A stretch of DNA of 33,367 nt from Coriobacteriaceae bacterium AF08-21 (GTDB lineage: Bacteria > Actinomycetota > Coriobacteriia > Coriobacteriales > Coriobacteriaceae). Both the position numbers and the translations under genes were made by a program. Location: NCBI GenBank assembly GCA_027687465.1, contig JAQCQR010000024.1:1-33367 (forward strand). The letters run 5' to 3'. Below are positions 7,754-15,729 of this stretch, one piece after another; within the stretch, counting starts at the first letter, position 1, and each line of letters begins with the position of its first letter. The notes below the pieces were generated by a model that did no database searches, was not told the DNA's origin, and saw only the letters and a program-made list of their open reading frames with translations.

Positions 7754-9184
7754 ATGGCATCGAAGAACCTTTTGCCCGTCGTCGCACTCTGCGGCGCGCT
7801 CGCAACCGGAACGCCTGTCGCCGCTTGGGCGACTCCCGTCATGGCAGACTCCTTACCAGCAGCCCTAAGCTCCGCACCAAATCCGTCGAGCGCCATTGCG
7901 TGCAAGCGTTTTTCGTTCGCACAGGCCGCAATCTCAACCTCGGGATGCCTTCGTCGTAATACGGACGGCTCGATAGTCGTGGATATCAATCGTTCGAACA
8001 AGGCAAACGGCTCCCAGGCGGGGTGCGCCGTCTGCACATGGCGCTCGATTGTGCTCGATGCAGATGGCGATCCGTGCGATTTGGGGTTGCGCATCGATAT
8101 CGCTTCGGTCGATGACTCGGCGAACGGAGCGAAGGTCGCCTTCGACGGTGCGTTTTTCGAGAAAGGAGGCGGTATATGTCTGGGCTGCGCCGCCGCGAAT
8201 GCAGACGATGTGCAGCCCACCCTCTCATTCACGGCATCGCTGCGGCTGACCAAGGCGGGCACCGATGCCATCGCGGCGGGAGAAGCATCCCTGCTGTTCT
8301 ACGCCGTCAGCACCAAAGACACAGACGCTCATTTCGAGAAGTCAGCCGGATCACTCAGCCTTACACGAGGGATAGAGGCAGGCCCTATTGAAATCGATGC
8401 CCACGCGCAAAGCAGGCAACGCATTCTTGCCGACCCGGCGCTTCTCGAAATGGAGTGGAACGGATCCGGAGCCATCGGGATTGTCCCCTCCGCGCTTGAC
8501 GCCAAGACGCTCCCCTCAAACGACGAACCCATCAACGCAACCATACAAGAAGAGAGCACGGACAAAGAAGCAGGTGCGGGCGACACGCCGTCGCCGACAA
8601 ACAGCGTCCCAGCTTCTTTCGAAGCACCGAATGAGCCCGCTACCGGTCCAAACGATCCCGAGCTCGCGGACAGTCTGGGACTTGCTGATCCTCAGGAGAT
8701 CGATGAAGGTAACTGCTGCGTGCTTGCCGCCCTCGACCACACAGAGGTCATCGATGCTGCAAACATCGAAGTTGCCGCCGCCAATCAGCCCGTCCGCAAG
8801 TCGGCCATCATCGCATTTCCCGAATCCATCGAAGTCGTCTTTTTGCCATCAGGCGAGGTCGTGGCCCCAACACTGCTCACCTTGTTGGGCGCCAAGAATA
8901 CTCGAAACGAAATTAAAAAGGTCACGGTTGTCGACCCTGCAACCACCGCTAAACTGCGTTTATACGCCGTTGCCCCAGACGGAGGCAAGACCTTGGAATT
9001 CGATGGCGACACACTTCTAGCCTGGCGACGTCTGGACATTATGCAAGACGTCTCGTATCAGATCGAACTCGAAGGGTTTGATCGTGCCCGCGATGCCAAT
9101 ATCATCGCCGCGGCTATTGAATCCCCACAGCGGCTTATGACACTGCGCTTTGACTACTATCCCTATGTCCCGACAACCACCTGA
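7754..9184 (+). CDS. Large secreted protein of unknown function, Cys-containing
   Basis: 476 residues with a signal peptide (about 1-32, cleavage after A-W-A or V-M-A). The N-terminal mature half carries CxxC pairs (CAVC near 91-94, CLGC near 142-145) and other cysteines, suggesting disulfides or metal binding. A linker rich in Pro, Ser, Thr and Glu (about 260-310) joins it to a C-terminal beta-type domain. There is no C-terminal membrane helix or sorting motif, so the protein is either released or held by partners. AAGGAG precedes the ATG. It shares a short E-[L/I]-D-x-G-N-C stretch with the small protein encoded just upstream. Last gene of the cluster; no recognised family. Confidence 0.75.
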   Translation: MASKNLLPVVALCGALATGTPVAAWATPVMADSLPAALSSAPNPSSAIACKRFSFAQAAISTSGCLRRNTDGSIVVDINRSNKANGSQAGCAVCTWRSIVLDADGDPCDLGLRIDIASVDDSANGAKVAFDGAFFEKGGGICLGCAAANADDVQPTLSFTASLRLTKAGTDAIAAGEASLLFYAVSTKDTDAHFEKSAGSLSLTRGIEAGPIEIDAHAQSRQRILADPALLEMEWNGSGAIGIVPSALDAKTLPSNDEPINATIQEESTDKEAGAGDTPSPTNSVPASFEAPNEPATGPNDPELADSLGLADPQEIDEGNCCVLAALDHTEVIDAANIEVAAANQPVRKSAIIAFPESIEVVFLPSGEVVAPTLLTLLGAKNTRNEIKKVTVVDPATTAKLRLYAVAPDGGKTLEFDGDTLLAWRRLDIMQDVSYQIELEGFDRARDANIIAAAIESPQRLMTLRFDYYPYVPTTT

Positions 9185-9200
9185 GGCTTAAATGCTGCGC

Positions 9201-9233
9201 ATCATTCCTAATACCACTTATATAACGTATTAG
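9201..9233. promoter_or_regulatory. Inverted repeat upstream of the DUF554 gene
   Basis: A perfect 7-bp inverted repeat, CTAATAC (9208-9214) and GTATTAG (9227-9233), surrounds a TATATA-containing 12-bp centre that could be a -10 region. The left flank ATCATTCCTAATA (9201-9213) recurs exactly at 31271-31283, upstream of the rubrerythrin gene, within a Fur/PerR-like box. Candidate operator and promoter for the DUF554 gene. Confidence 0.4.
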
Positions 9234-9302
9234 ATGAGTCGCGATGTGCCTCGCATTTCGTTCTGCTACGATTGCCACGTTGGCATCAATACAGGAGGGC
9301 TC

Positions 9303-10019
9303 ATGCCGGGCTTGGGAACAATCATCAACGTTGCGCTTTTAGTTGCGGGCGGTCTTTTGGGATTAGCGGGCGGCCGCTTCATTACACCGCGCATCCAAGA
9401 CACGCTCATGAAAGCATCGGGGCTGTGCGTCCTGTTTATCGGCCTGGGCGGCACCATGCAAAAGATGCTCATCATCGATGGAAAGGCGCTAGCGACCACC
9501 GGTACCACCATGCTCATCGTCTCATTTGCGCTCGGTTCGCTCATCGGCGAGGCCATCAACTTGGAGGCCGCCATCGAGAACCTTGGCGAATGGCTCAAGC
9601 GCAAGACTGGCAGTGAGGGCGATAACGAGTTCACCAACGCTTTTGTCTCGACTTCACTCACCGTGTGCATCGGCGCCATGGCCATTGTGGGATCGATCCA
9701 GGACGGCCTGCTCGGCGACTGGTCAACGCTTGCCCTCAAGGGCGCACTGGACTGCATCATCGTCTGCACCATGACGGCCTCGCTTGGCCGCGGCTGCATC
9801 TTCTCCGCCCTGCCCGTTGCCGTGTTCCAGGGGACGATCACGTTGTTTGCCGGCGCGCTCTCCCCCATCATGACCACAGCAGCCCTCAACAGCCTTTCGC
9901 TCGTAGGCTCCATGCTCATCTTCTGCGTCGGCGTCAACCTCATCCGTCCTCAGACCTTCCGCACGGCCAATATGCTTCCCTCCGTCGTCATCGCCGTCAT
10001 ATACGCCCTCCTGTTCTAA
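9303..10019 (+). CDS. DUF554 family membrane protein (YdfK/YqgA type)
   Basis: 238 residues with six to seven membrane segments. Family features are the opening M-x-G-x-G-T-I-I-N, the GGL(L)G...GGRF loop, a long G-S-x-x-G-E-x-x-N-L-E segment, and SIQDGLxGD in the middle, all typical of DUF554 proteins, which are predicted inner-membrane transporters or channels of unproven substrate. AGGAGGG sits five bases before the ATG at 9303, so the frame extending back to 9234 is rejected; that extension would also run through the promoter-like inverted repeat. Transcribed alone, between the secreted-protein operon and the TerB/BrxD operon. Confidence 0.85.
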   Translation: MPGLGTIINVALLVAGGLLGLAGGRFITPRIQDTLMKASGLCVLFIGLGGTMQKMLIIDGKALATTGTTMLIVSFALGSLIGEAINLEAAIENLGEWLKRKTGSEGDNEFTNAFVSTSLTVCIGAMAIVGSIQDGLLGDWSTLALKGALDCIIVCTMTASLGRGCIFSALPVAVFQGTITLFAGALSPIMTTAALNSLSLVGSMLIFCVGVNLIRPQTFRTANMLPSVVIAVIYALLF

Positions 10020-10040
10020 ATCTATCAACGCAGCGGTATC

Positions 10041-10070
10041 TCGAACATCTGTTTGATGCTGTGCTATGAT
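10041..10070 (+). promoter_or_regulatory. Extended -10 promoter overlapped by a LexA/SOS-type box
   Basis: TCGAACATCTGTTTGA at 10041-10056 fits the Gram-positive/actinobacterial LexA box (CGAAC-N4-GTTYG) with one departure from perfect symmetry. Eight bases downstream lies TGCTATGAT (-10 TATGAT at 10065-10070 with an extended TGN). The box covers the -35 position, the usual place for repression. The start codon of the TerB-domain gene is 37 bp further on. Pattern match; LexA binding is an inference. Confidence 0.55.
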
Positions 10071-10106
10071 ATGAGGTCACCGTAGCTGCGTTCGAGAGGA
10101 GGAGCG

Positions 10107-11846
10107 GTGGCCGACCAGGACATCAAGATGCTCATCGAGCGCATTATGGCCGAGGCCCGGACCCATCAGTCCGCCCGCTTCTCAAACGAAACCTACGCAG
10201 ACGAGCCGATTCTCAAAACCGGCCGACAGATGCAGAATTTCCTCCCCGACCAGTACCGTAAAATGCGCGAGATATCGCGCTGGCAGGATGACCCCAAGGG
10301 CGGTGCGGGCCGCTGGCTTTCGGAAGCCGAGCTTTTTTACCGCCAGGGCCTGCTGATGGCCGACTTTGAGGACGACTGTCCCTACAACGGCACCTTTAAG
10401 TCGTACTTTCCCACCTACAACGCCATGAGCGACCGGCAACTGCGCGGCTACTTTACCTGGCGTGCCCAAGTGCGCCGCGGAACCGTCGAGGAAACGTCTA
10501 CGTCCTTTGCCTTTCTGTATCTCTATGAGCTGATCTACGGCATTGGCGTAGATAATCCACTCGATGGTTTTAACAAGATCAAGGCTTTTTGGGATGTCTA
10601 TCGCGCCTTCGAGCCCGGCATCGACCGGTTTGCGCGCGTGTGGCTGCAAGATTACGCCGTGTTCCACGGGCTCGACCCCAAGCTGCTTCGCGACTCTAAA
10701 ACCGTCATGTTCGATAACGCCCTTATCGAACTGCGGCGCGCGGCACGAGACCTTGTACCGGCACCGTCCGGCCAGACCCCTAAGCGTCGCAAAACCTCCG
10801 AGCCCACGCTCCCCCTTCCGCCCGATGAGGTGCGCGAGGAGCGACTCACGGCCGCCATCAACGCCCTCTCCACGTACAACCTAAGTAGCTCGCGGCTCGA
10901 CCGCAGCCATCACCGCGATCTGCGCCACGTGGCGTGCGCCGTGTATGTCCGCATGGCGCGCTACTATGACACGCACCGAAAGACCGGCATCGTGGCAAGT
11001 TTATTTGGGGAGGAGACGGCCATGCCCTACACCATGTTTGCCTCGGCCGTATTCTTTGCGCCCGAGCGCCACGAGGACTGCGAATACCGTCTGGACCCCA
11101 TCCATATCTACCGTTGCCAAAACGGTTTTTGGGAATGCATACGCATCCACGGCAGCAGACAAAAGAGCAGCAAGCTTGGCGAGATGATGCGCGCCTGCGA
11201 CCAACGCCTGCGCCTGGCCCTGGACCCCGCCCATCCTCTAAAGGAAGAGAAGGTCCCCAAATATATGGCCAAGATCATCGATGACGAGATCGTGGCATGG
11301 CTTTCGTGGGATGCCGCGCACCAGCCCGTCAAGATCGATATCGACCTGAGCCAGCTGGGGCACATTCGGAGCGCCGCCGCGCAAACGCGCGAAGCGCTTT
11401 TGATCGACGAGGAACGCGAGGACGGCACGCTTGCGGATGCCGAGGTGGCAGTTGCCGAACGACGGGAAGCCGAGCCCGTGGCCGACACGATCGCCGAACC
11501 AGTCGCGACGACTATGCAGCAGGACGAGGCTAGCGTGCCGACCATCTCCACCGAGCAGTTTGGCGTCGTAGCCCCGCTCCTCGCGCCAACGCCCGCGCCC
11601 GCCGACACCGCGTCCGCACTCGATCCCGCCGCAGACGCCTATCTTCGAGCACTACTCGAGCAAAACGCAGCACAGACGGCATCGGCGGTGGAACAGTCGG
11701 GCAAGAGTGAGGACATGCTTGTCGATACCATCAACGAGGCGCTCTTTGACCTGGTGGGAGACACCGTTATCGAATTCGGCGCGGCAGGGCCGCAGATTAT
11801 CGAGGACTACGAAGCAGACGTGAGAGGATACCTAGACCATGAGTGA
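10107..11846 (+). CDS. TerB-N / TerB-C domain protein
   Basis: 579 residues. Residues about 25-210 match a TerB-N domain (YNAMSDRQLRGYFTWRAQVR, then a Y-L-Y-E-L-I-Y-G-I helix). The C-terminal region from about 408 resembles TerB-C: a segment with D-L-S-Q-L-G-H-I-R and T-R-E-A-L-L, then an acidic Ala/Pro-rich linker, and a final INEALFDLVGDTVIEF followed by an acidic tail. The central TerB metal-binding domain itself is not evident. Such proteins occur in predicted DNA-processing and stress operons together with P-loop ATPases and helicases. GTG start with AGGAGG four bases away. Its end overlaps the next gene by eight bases. Probably the scaffold or substrate-sensing part of the three-gene complex; its biochemical role is unknown. 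Confidence 0.8.
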   Translation: MADQDIKMLIERIMAEARTHQSARFSNETYADEPILKTGRQMQNFLPDQYRKMREISRWQDDPKGGAGRWLSEAELFYRQGLLMADFEDDCPYNGTFKSYFPTYNAMSDRQLRGYFTWRAQVRRGTVEETSTSFAFLYLYELIYGIGVDNPLDGFNKIKAFWDVYRAFEPGIDRFARVWLQDYAVFHGLDPKLLRDSKTVMFDNALIELRRAARDLVPAPSGQTPKRRKTSEPTLPLPPDEVREERLTAAINALSTYNLSSSRLDRSHHRDLRHVACAVYVRMARYYDTHRKTGIVASLFGEETAMPYTMFASAVFFAPERHEDCEYRLDPIHIYRCQNGFWECIRIHGSRQKSSKLGEMMRACDQRLRLALDPAHPLKEEKVPKYMAKIIDDEIVAWLSWDAAHQPVKIDIDLSQLGHIRSAAAQTREALLIDEEREDGTLADAEVAVAERREAEPVADTIAEPVATTMQQDEASVPTISTEQFGVVAPLLAPTPAPADTASALDPAADAYLRALLEQNAAQTASAVEQSGKSEDMLVDTINEALFDLVGDTVIEFGAAGPQIIEDYEADVRGYLDHE

Positions 11847-13143
11847 TACCGCATCCGCAGCACCCCGCGTGCCCAAGCGCGTCGCTGCCGTCATTCTCAA
11901 CTCGCTCAAGGGCGGCGTGGTCCCGCGCATCGGCCTTCCTTACATCACCGTAGGGCGCGAGGTCGAGATCCGCGCCCTGCTCACCGATCTGAGTCTCATC
12001 GCCGACGGTGGCGCAAGCTTCCGCTTTCTGGTCGGTCGTTACGGCGCCGGCAAGAGCTTTTTGCTCCAGACCATCCGCACGCACGCCATGGGCGAGGGAT
12101 TCGTCGTCGCTGATGCCGACCTGTCGCCCGAGCGCCGCCTGCAGGGCGGTCAGGGACAGGGCCTTGCCACCTACCGCGAGCTCATCCGCAATATATCGAC
12201 CAAGACGCGCCCCGAGGGCGGTTCGCTCAACCTTATCCTGGATCGCTGGGTCGCCTCGTGTGCCGATGCCGACGAGCCTGCCGTCAATGCCCAACTGGCG
12301 CCGCTCGAGGAAATGGTCCACGGCTTTGACTTCACCCGCATGCTCCGCCGCTACCGCGCGGCCGTATCCGAGGGCGACGAAGAAGCTATGAGCCGCGTGA
12401 CCAAATGGATCCGCGGCGAATACCGCACCAAGAGCGAGGCTCGCGCCGAACTGGGGTCCTCAACCATCATCAGCGACGATGACTGGTACGACTACGTCAA
12501 ACTCATCGCGCGCTTTTTGGTCTGCAGCGGCTACAAGGGCATGCTGGTGCTCATCGACGAGCTCGTGAATCTGTATAAGATTCCCAACGCCATCACACGC
12601 CAATACAACTACGAGAAGATCCTGACCATGTACAACGACACGCTCCAGGGCAAGGCGCAGTACTTGGGCATGATCATGGGCGGCACGCCAACCTCCATCG
12701 AAGACCGCCGCCGTGGCGTGTTCTCCTACGAGGCCCTGCGCAGCCGACTCGCTCAAGGCCGCTTTGCACGCGAGGATCTTAAGGACATGCTCGCGCCCAT
12801 CATCCGCCTGCAGCCACTCACCTACGAGGAGTTGCTGGTGCTGATCGAAAAACTCATGCAGATCCATGCTGGCTACTTTGGCTGGACGCCCACGCTTACC
12901 GAGAACGACTTGGTAGACTTCCTCAAGATCGAGTTCGGTCGTGTGGGAGCAGACACGCATCTGACGCCGCGTGAGGTCATCCGTGACTTTATCGAGCTGC
13001 TCGATATCCTGTGCCAGAATCCCGATGCAAACGTGGCTGAGTTGCTGCAAAGCGTCGGCGGCGTCACGCTGGCGCCGCCAGCTGCAACAGGCGACACCGG
13101 CACCGCAGACGGCAACCGCAACTTCGCCGAATTCACCATCTAA
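11839..13143 (+). CDS. BrxD-like P-loop ATPase (BrxC/BrxD, DUF2791 family)
   Basis: 434 residues. Walker A GRYGAGKS at 66-73 and Walker B (MLVLIDEL at about 235-242) mark an AAA-type ATPase. Other features match the DUF2791/BrxD family: the opening AAVILNSLKGGVVPR segment, VGRE before the P-loop, a G-G-T-P-x-x-x-E-D loop, and a C-terminal L-T-P-R-E-V-I-R-D-F helix. BrxD is the ATPase of type 2 BREX phage defence, found next to BrxHI. Here it overlaps the TerB-domain gene by eight bases (ATGAGTGA) and is followed by a BrxHI-like helicase, so it very likely acts on DNA with that helicase. The rest of BREX (PglX/BrxX methylase, PglZ phosphatase, BrxC) is absent from the window. Confidence 0.85.
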   Translation: MSDTASAAPRVPKRVAAVILNSLKGGVVPRIGLPYITVGREVEIRALLTDLSLIADGGASFRFLVGRYGAGKSFLLQTIRTHAMGEGFVVADADLSPERRLQGGQGQGLATYRELIRNISTKTRPEGGSLNLILDRWVASCADADEPAVNAQLAPLEEMVHGFDFTRMLRRYRAAVSEGDEEAMSRVTKWIRGEYRTKSEARAELGSSTIISDDDWYDYVKLIARFLVCSGYKGMLVLIDELVNLYKIPNAITRQYNYEKILTMYNDTLQGKAQYLGMIMGGTPTSIEDRRRGVFSYEALRSRLAQGRFAREDLKDMLAPIIRLQPLTYEELLVLIEKLMQIHAGYFGWTPTLTENDLVDFLKIEFGRVGADTHLTPREVIRDFIELLDILCQNPDANVAELLQSVGGVTLAPPAATGDTGTADGNRNFAEFTI

Positions 13144-13151
13144 CCTGCCAA

Positions 13152-13180
13152 AAAGGGACAGGTTTATTTTGGTAGGTTTT
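13152..13180 (+). repeat. Short repeat, copy A (AAAGGG(G)ACAGG type)
   Basis: AAAGGGACAGG followed by a T/G-rich stretch ending GGTAGGTTT, in the 116-bp gap between the ATPase and helicase genes. A related sequence is at 27262-27290. Just before it, AACCTG pairs with CAGGTT inside the repeat, so a short hairpin could form between the two genes. Confidence 0.4.
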
Positions 13181-13259
13181 ATCTGGGCAAACGCCGATGT
13201 TGCAAGATATCGAGCCGTTGCCCGTTGCGTTGATCAGCCCGTTGTTGAGAGGAGGTCCC

Positions 13260-15704
13260 ATGAACGCCTTTGACCGATATGCCCCGTTTATCCAAGACTT
13301 CATCTACTCCCACGATTGGGAGAGTCTGCGCTCTATCCAGGTTGCGGCGGCAGACGCCATCTTCAACACGCAAGACAATGTGCTCCTGACGGCATCCACG
13401 GCATCTGGCAAAACTGAGGCGGCCTTCTTTCCCATCCTGACCGAGTTTTGGGAGAACCCGCCCGCGAGCGTGGGCGCCCTCTACATCGGCCCCCTCAAAG
13501 CGCTCATCAACGATCAGTTCGTCCGTCTCAACGACCTCTGCGAAGAGGCCGATATCCCTGTCTGGCACTGGCATGGCGATGTCTCGCAGTCGCACAAGGC
13601 TAAGCTCATCAAAAAACCAAGCGGCATCTTGCAGATTACGCCCGAGTCACTCGAGGCGCTCTTAATCCATAAGCACATGGCGATCCCGCGCATGTTTTGC
13701 GACCTGCGCTACGTGGTCATCGATGAGGTCCACTCGCTCATGCGCGGCGACCGTGGCGGGCAAACACTCTGCCTTATCGAGCGACTCTCGCGCATGGCCG
13801 GCGTGCAGCCTCGCCGCATTGGCCTTTCCGCTACCATCGGCGACCCCGAGCGCACGGGCGCTTTTCTCTCACAGGGAACGGGGCGCGACTGCGTTATCCC
13901 CCGCTTTGAAGAACCGCGCCGCGTGTGGCGCATCTCCATGGAGCACTTCTACAACTCGGGCCCCCAGGCACAGCAGCGGGGATTCGTAGGCACAGGTCCG
14001 CAGGAAGCCGAAGTGCTCGCATGCGAGCGCATCGAGGCGGTGGCGCCCACGGCACTGCCGGCCGACACCAAAGACATGCGCCGCAGCGGACAGCTCACAC
14101 AGGAGGAGCGCCGTCAACGTCGCGAACGGGCACAGGATAAGGCTACCTCCGGGAACCGCCGCACTTCTTCGGCCCCCGAGGGCGAAGTCGATATCCCTCG
14201 GGCCGCTGAGCAGGCGCTCCTCAACCCCACCGACACCGCGCCCGAAAACGCCGATCCCGGCATGGGCTATATCTTCGAACACACCCGCGGGCGCAAGTGC
14301 TTGGTCTTTGCCAATTCGCGCGAGGAGGCAGAGGCCGTGTGCTCCATGCTGCGCAGCTACTGCGAGAGCCGGCACGAGCCCGACCGCTTTCTCATCCACC
14401 ATGGCAATCTTTCGGCATCGCTGCGCGAGACGGCCGAGGAACTCATGCGCGATGAGGAGCAGGCGCAGACAACCGTCACCACCTCCACGCTGGAACTCGG
14501 CATCGATATCGGCCGTCTGGAACGTGCGTTTCAGATCGATGCGCCGTTTACCGTCAGCTCCTTTTTGCAGCGTATGGGGCGCACGGGCCGCCGCGATCTT
14601 CCGCCCGAGATGTGGTTTGTCATGCGCGAGGAGGAGCCCGAGCCGCGCACGATGATGCCCGAAACGATACCTTGGAAGCTCCTGCAGGGCATCGCGCTCG
14701 TACAACTCTATCGCGAAGAAAAGTGGGTCGAGCCACCCGAGCTCGATCGACTCCCCTACAGTTTGCTCTATCACCAGACCATGTCGACGCTCGCCAGCAC
14801 CGGCGAGCTCACACCGGCCGAGCTTGCTCAGCGCGTGCTCACGCTGAGCTATTTCCACCGCGTCTCGGCCGATGACTATCGCGTACTGCTGCGCCACCTC
14901 ATCAAGATCGACCACATCCAGGTCACCGAGGGCGGTGGGCTCATCGTGGGTCTCGCGGGCGAGCGCATCATCAACAACTTTAAGTTCTACGCCGTGTTCC
15001 AGGAAAACGAGGAGTTCACCGTTCGCAGCGAGTCGGCCGAGCTGGGCACGATCGTCAATCCGCCACCGCCTGGTGAGCGCATCGCCATCGCCGGACACTG
15101 CTGGATTGTCGAGGAAGTGGACTGGAAGCGCCATACCGTCTTTGCCACGCAGGTCAAGGGACGTGTGCCGGCCTACTTTGGCGACTGCCCCGGCGATATC
15201 AATACACACGTACTCGAGCGCATGCGCAAAGCGCTCAACGAGCATGCGGCATATCCGTACCTCATGGGCAACGCGCGGGCACGCCTTGCACGGGCTCGTC
15301 ATACCGCCGAGATTTCGGGTACGGGAACCAAGCCGCTCATCAACCTGGGCGGAGACACCTGGGTGCTCTTCCCCTGGCTGGGCAGCTACGCATTCCTGGC
15401 GCTCGAGCGCATGCTCAAGATTAAATGTGCAGCCGAACTGGGCCTTCGAGGGCTCGATCCGTCGCGCCCGTACTTTATGCAGTTTAAGATGAAGGCCGAC
15501 GAGGAGACGTTCTTTGAGGTGCTCGCCTCCGAGGCTGAGAAGGACTTCGACCCCATCGAGCTCGTCTATCCCGGCGAGGTGCCTTATTTTGATCGCTACG
15601 ACGAGTACGTTCCCGAGGAGCTCGTGCGCAAAGGCTTCGCCGAAGGCGTGCTCGACATCGAGGGTATGAAGCAGCGCGTCCTCAGCTGGCGCAACCACGC
15701 CTAA
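13260..15704 (+). CDS. Lhr/BrxHI-like DEAD/DEAH-box superfamily 2 helicase
   Basis: 814 residues. Helicase motifs in order: motif I ASTASGKT (45-52), motif II DEVH (155-158), motif III SAT (GLSATIGD), and after an insert, motif V (TSTLELGIDIG) and motif VI (QRMGRTGRR). A charged, low-complexity insert of about 90 residues (roughly 245-335) separates the two RecA lobes, and a long C-terminal region follows, as in Lhr-type helicases. The closest named role is BrxHI, which partners BrxD. AGGAGGT precedes the ATG at 13260, so the ORF from 13197 is trimmed by 21 residues. The 116-bp gap from the ATPase gene carries a short repeat that could tune the ratio of products. The product is expected to unwind DNA (or RNA:DNA) with ATP. 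Confidence 0.88.
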   Translation: MNAFDRYAPFIQDFIYSHDWESLRSIQVAAADAIFNTQDNVLLTASTASGKTEAAFFPILTEFWENPPASVGALYIGPLKALINDQFVRLNDLCEEADIPVWHWHGDVSQSHKAKLIKKPSGILQITPESLEALLIHKHMAIPRMFCDLRYVVIDEVHSLMRGDRGGQTLCLIERLSRMAGVQPRRIGLSATIGDPERTGAFLSQGTGRDCVIPRFEEPRRVWRISMEHFYNSGPQAQQRGFVGTGPQEAEVLACERIEAVAPTALPADTKDMRRSGQLTQEERRQRRERAQDKATSGNRRTSSAPEGEVDIPRAAEQALLNPTDTAPENADPGMGYIFEHTRGRKCLVFANSREEAEAVCSMLRSYCESRHEPDRFLIHHGNLSASLRETAEELMRDEEQAQTTVTTSTLELGIDIGRLERAFQIDAPFTVSSFLQRMGRTGRRDLPPEMWFVMREEEPEPRTMMPETIPWKLLQGIALVQLYREEKWVEPPELDRLPYSLLYHQTMSTLASTGELTPAELAQRVLTLSYFHRVSADDYRVLLRHLIKIDHIQVTEGGGLIVGLAGERIINNFKFYAVFQENEEFTVRSESAELGTIVNPPPPGERIAIAGHCWIVEEVDWKRHTVFATQVKGRVPAYFGDCPGDINTHVLERMRKALNEHAAYPYLMGNARARLARARHTAEISGTGTKPLINLGGDTWVLFPWLGSYAFLALERMLKIKCAAELGLRGLDPSRPYFMQFKMKADEETFFEVLASEAEKDFDPIELVYPGEVPYFDRYDEYVPEELVRKGFAEGVLDIEGMKQRVLSWRNHA

Positions 15705-15729
15705 GACGGGACTGACTACTCCCAATAGG

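Noticed and set aside
9234..9302. 23-residue N-terminal extension of the DUF554 protein
   Set aside because: A far better SD (AGGAGGG) lies before the ATG at 9303, and the extension is polar and unlike the family.
10107..15704. A complete BREX system
   Set aside because: Only BrxD-like and BrxHI-like proteins are present; no PglX/BrxX methylase, PglZ, BrxC or PglW is seen up to the window limits on either side of the cassette.
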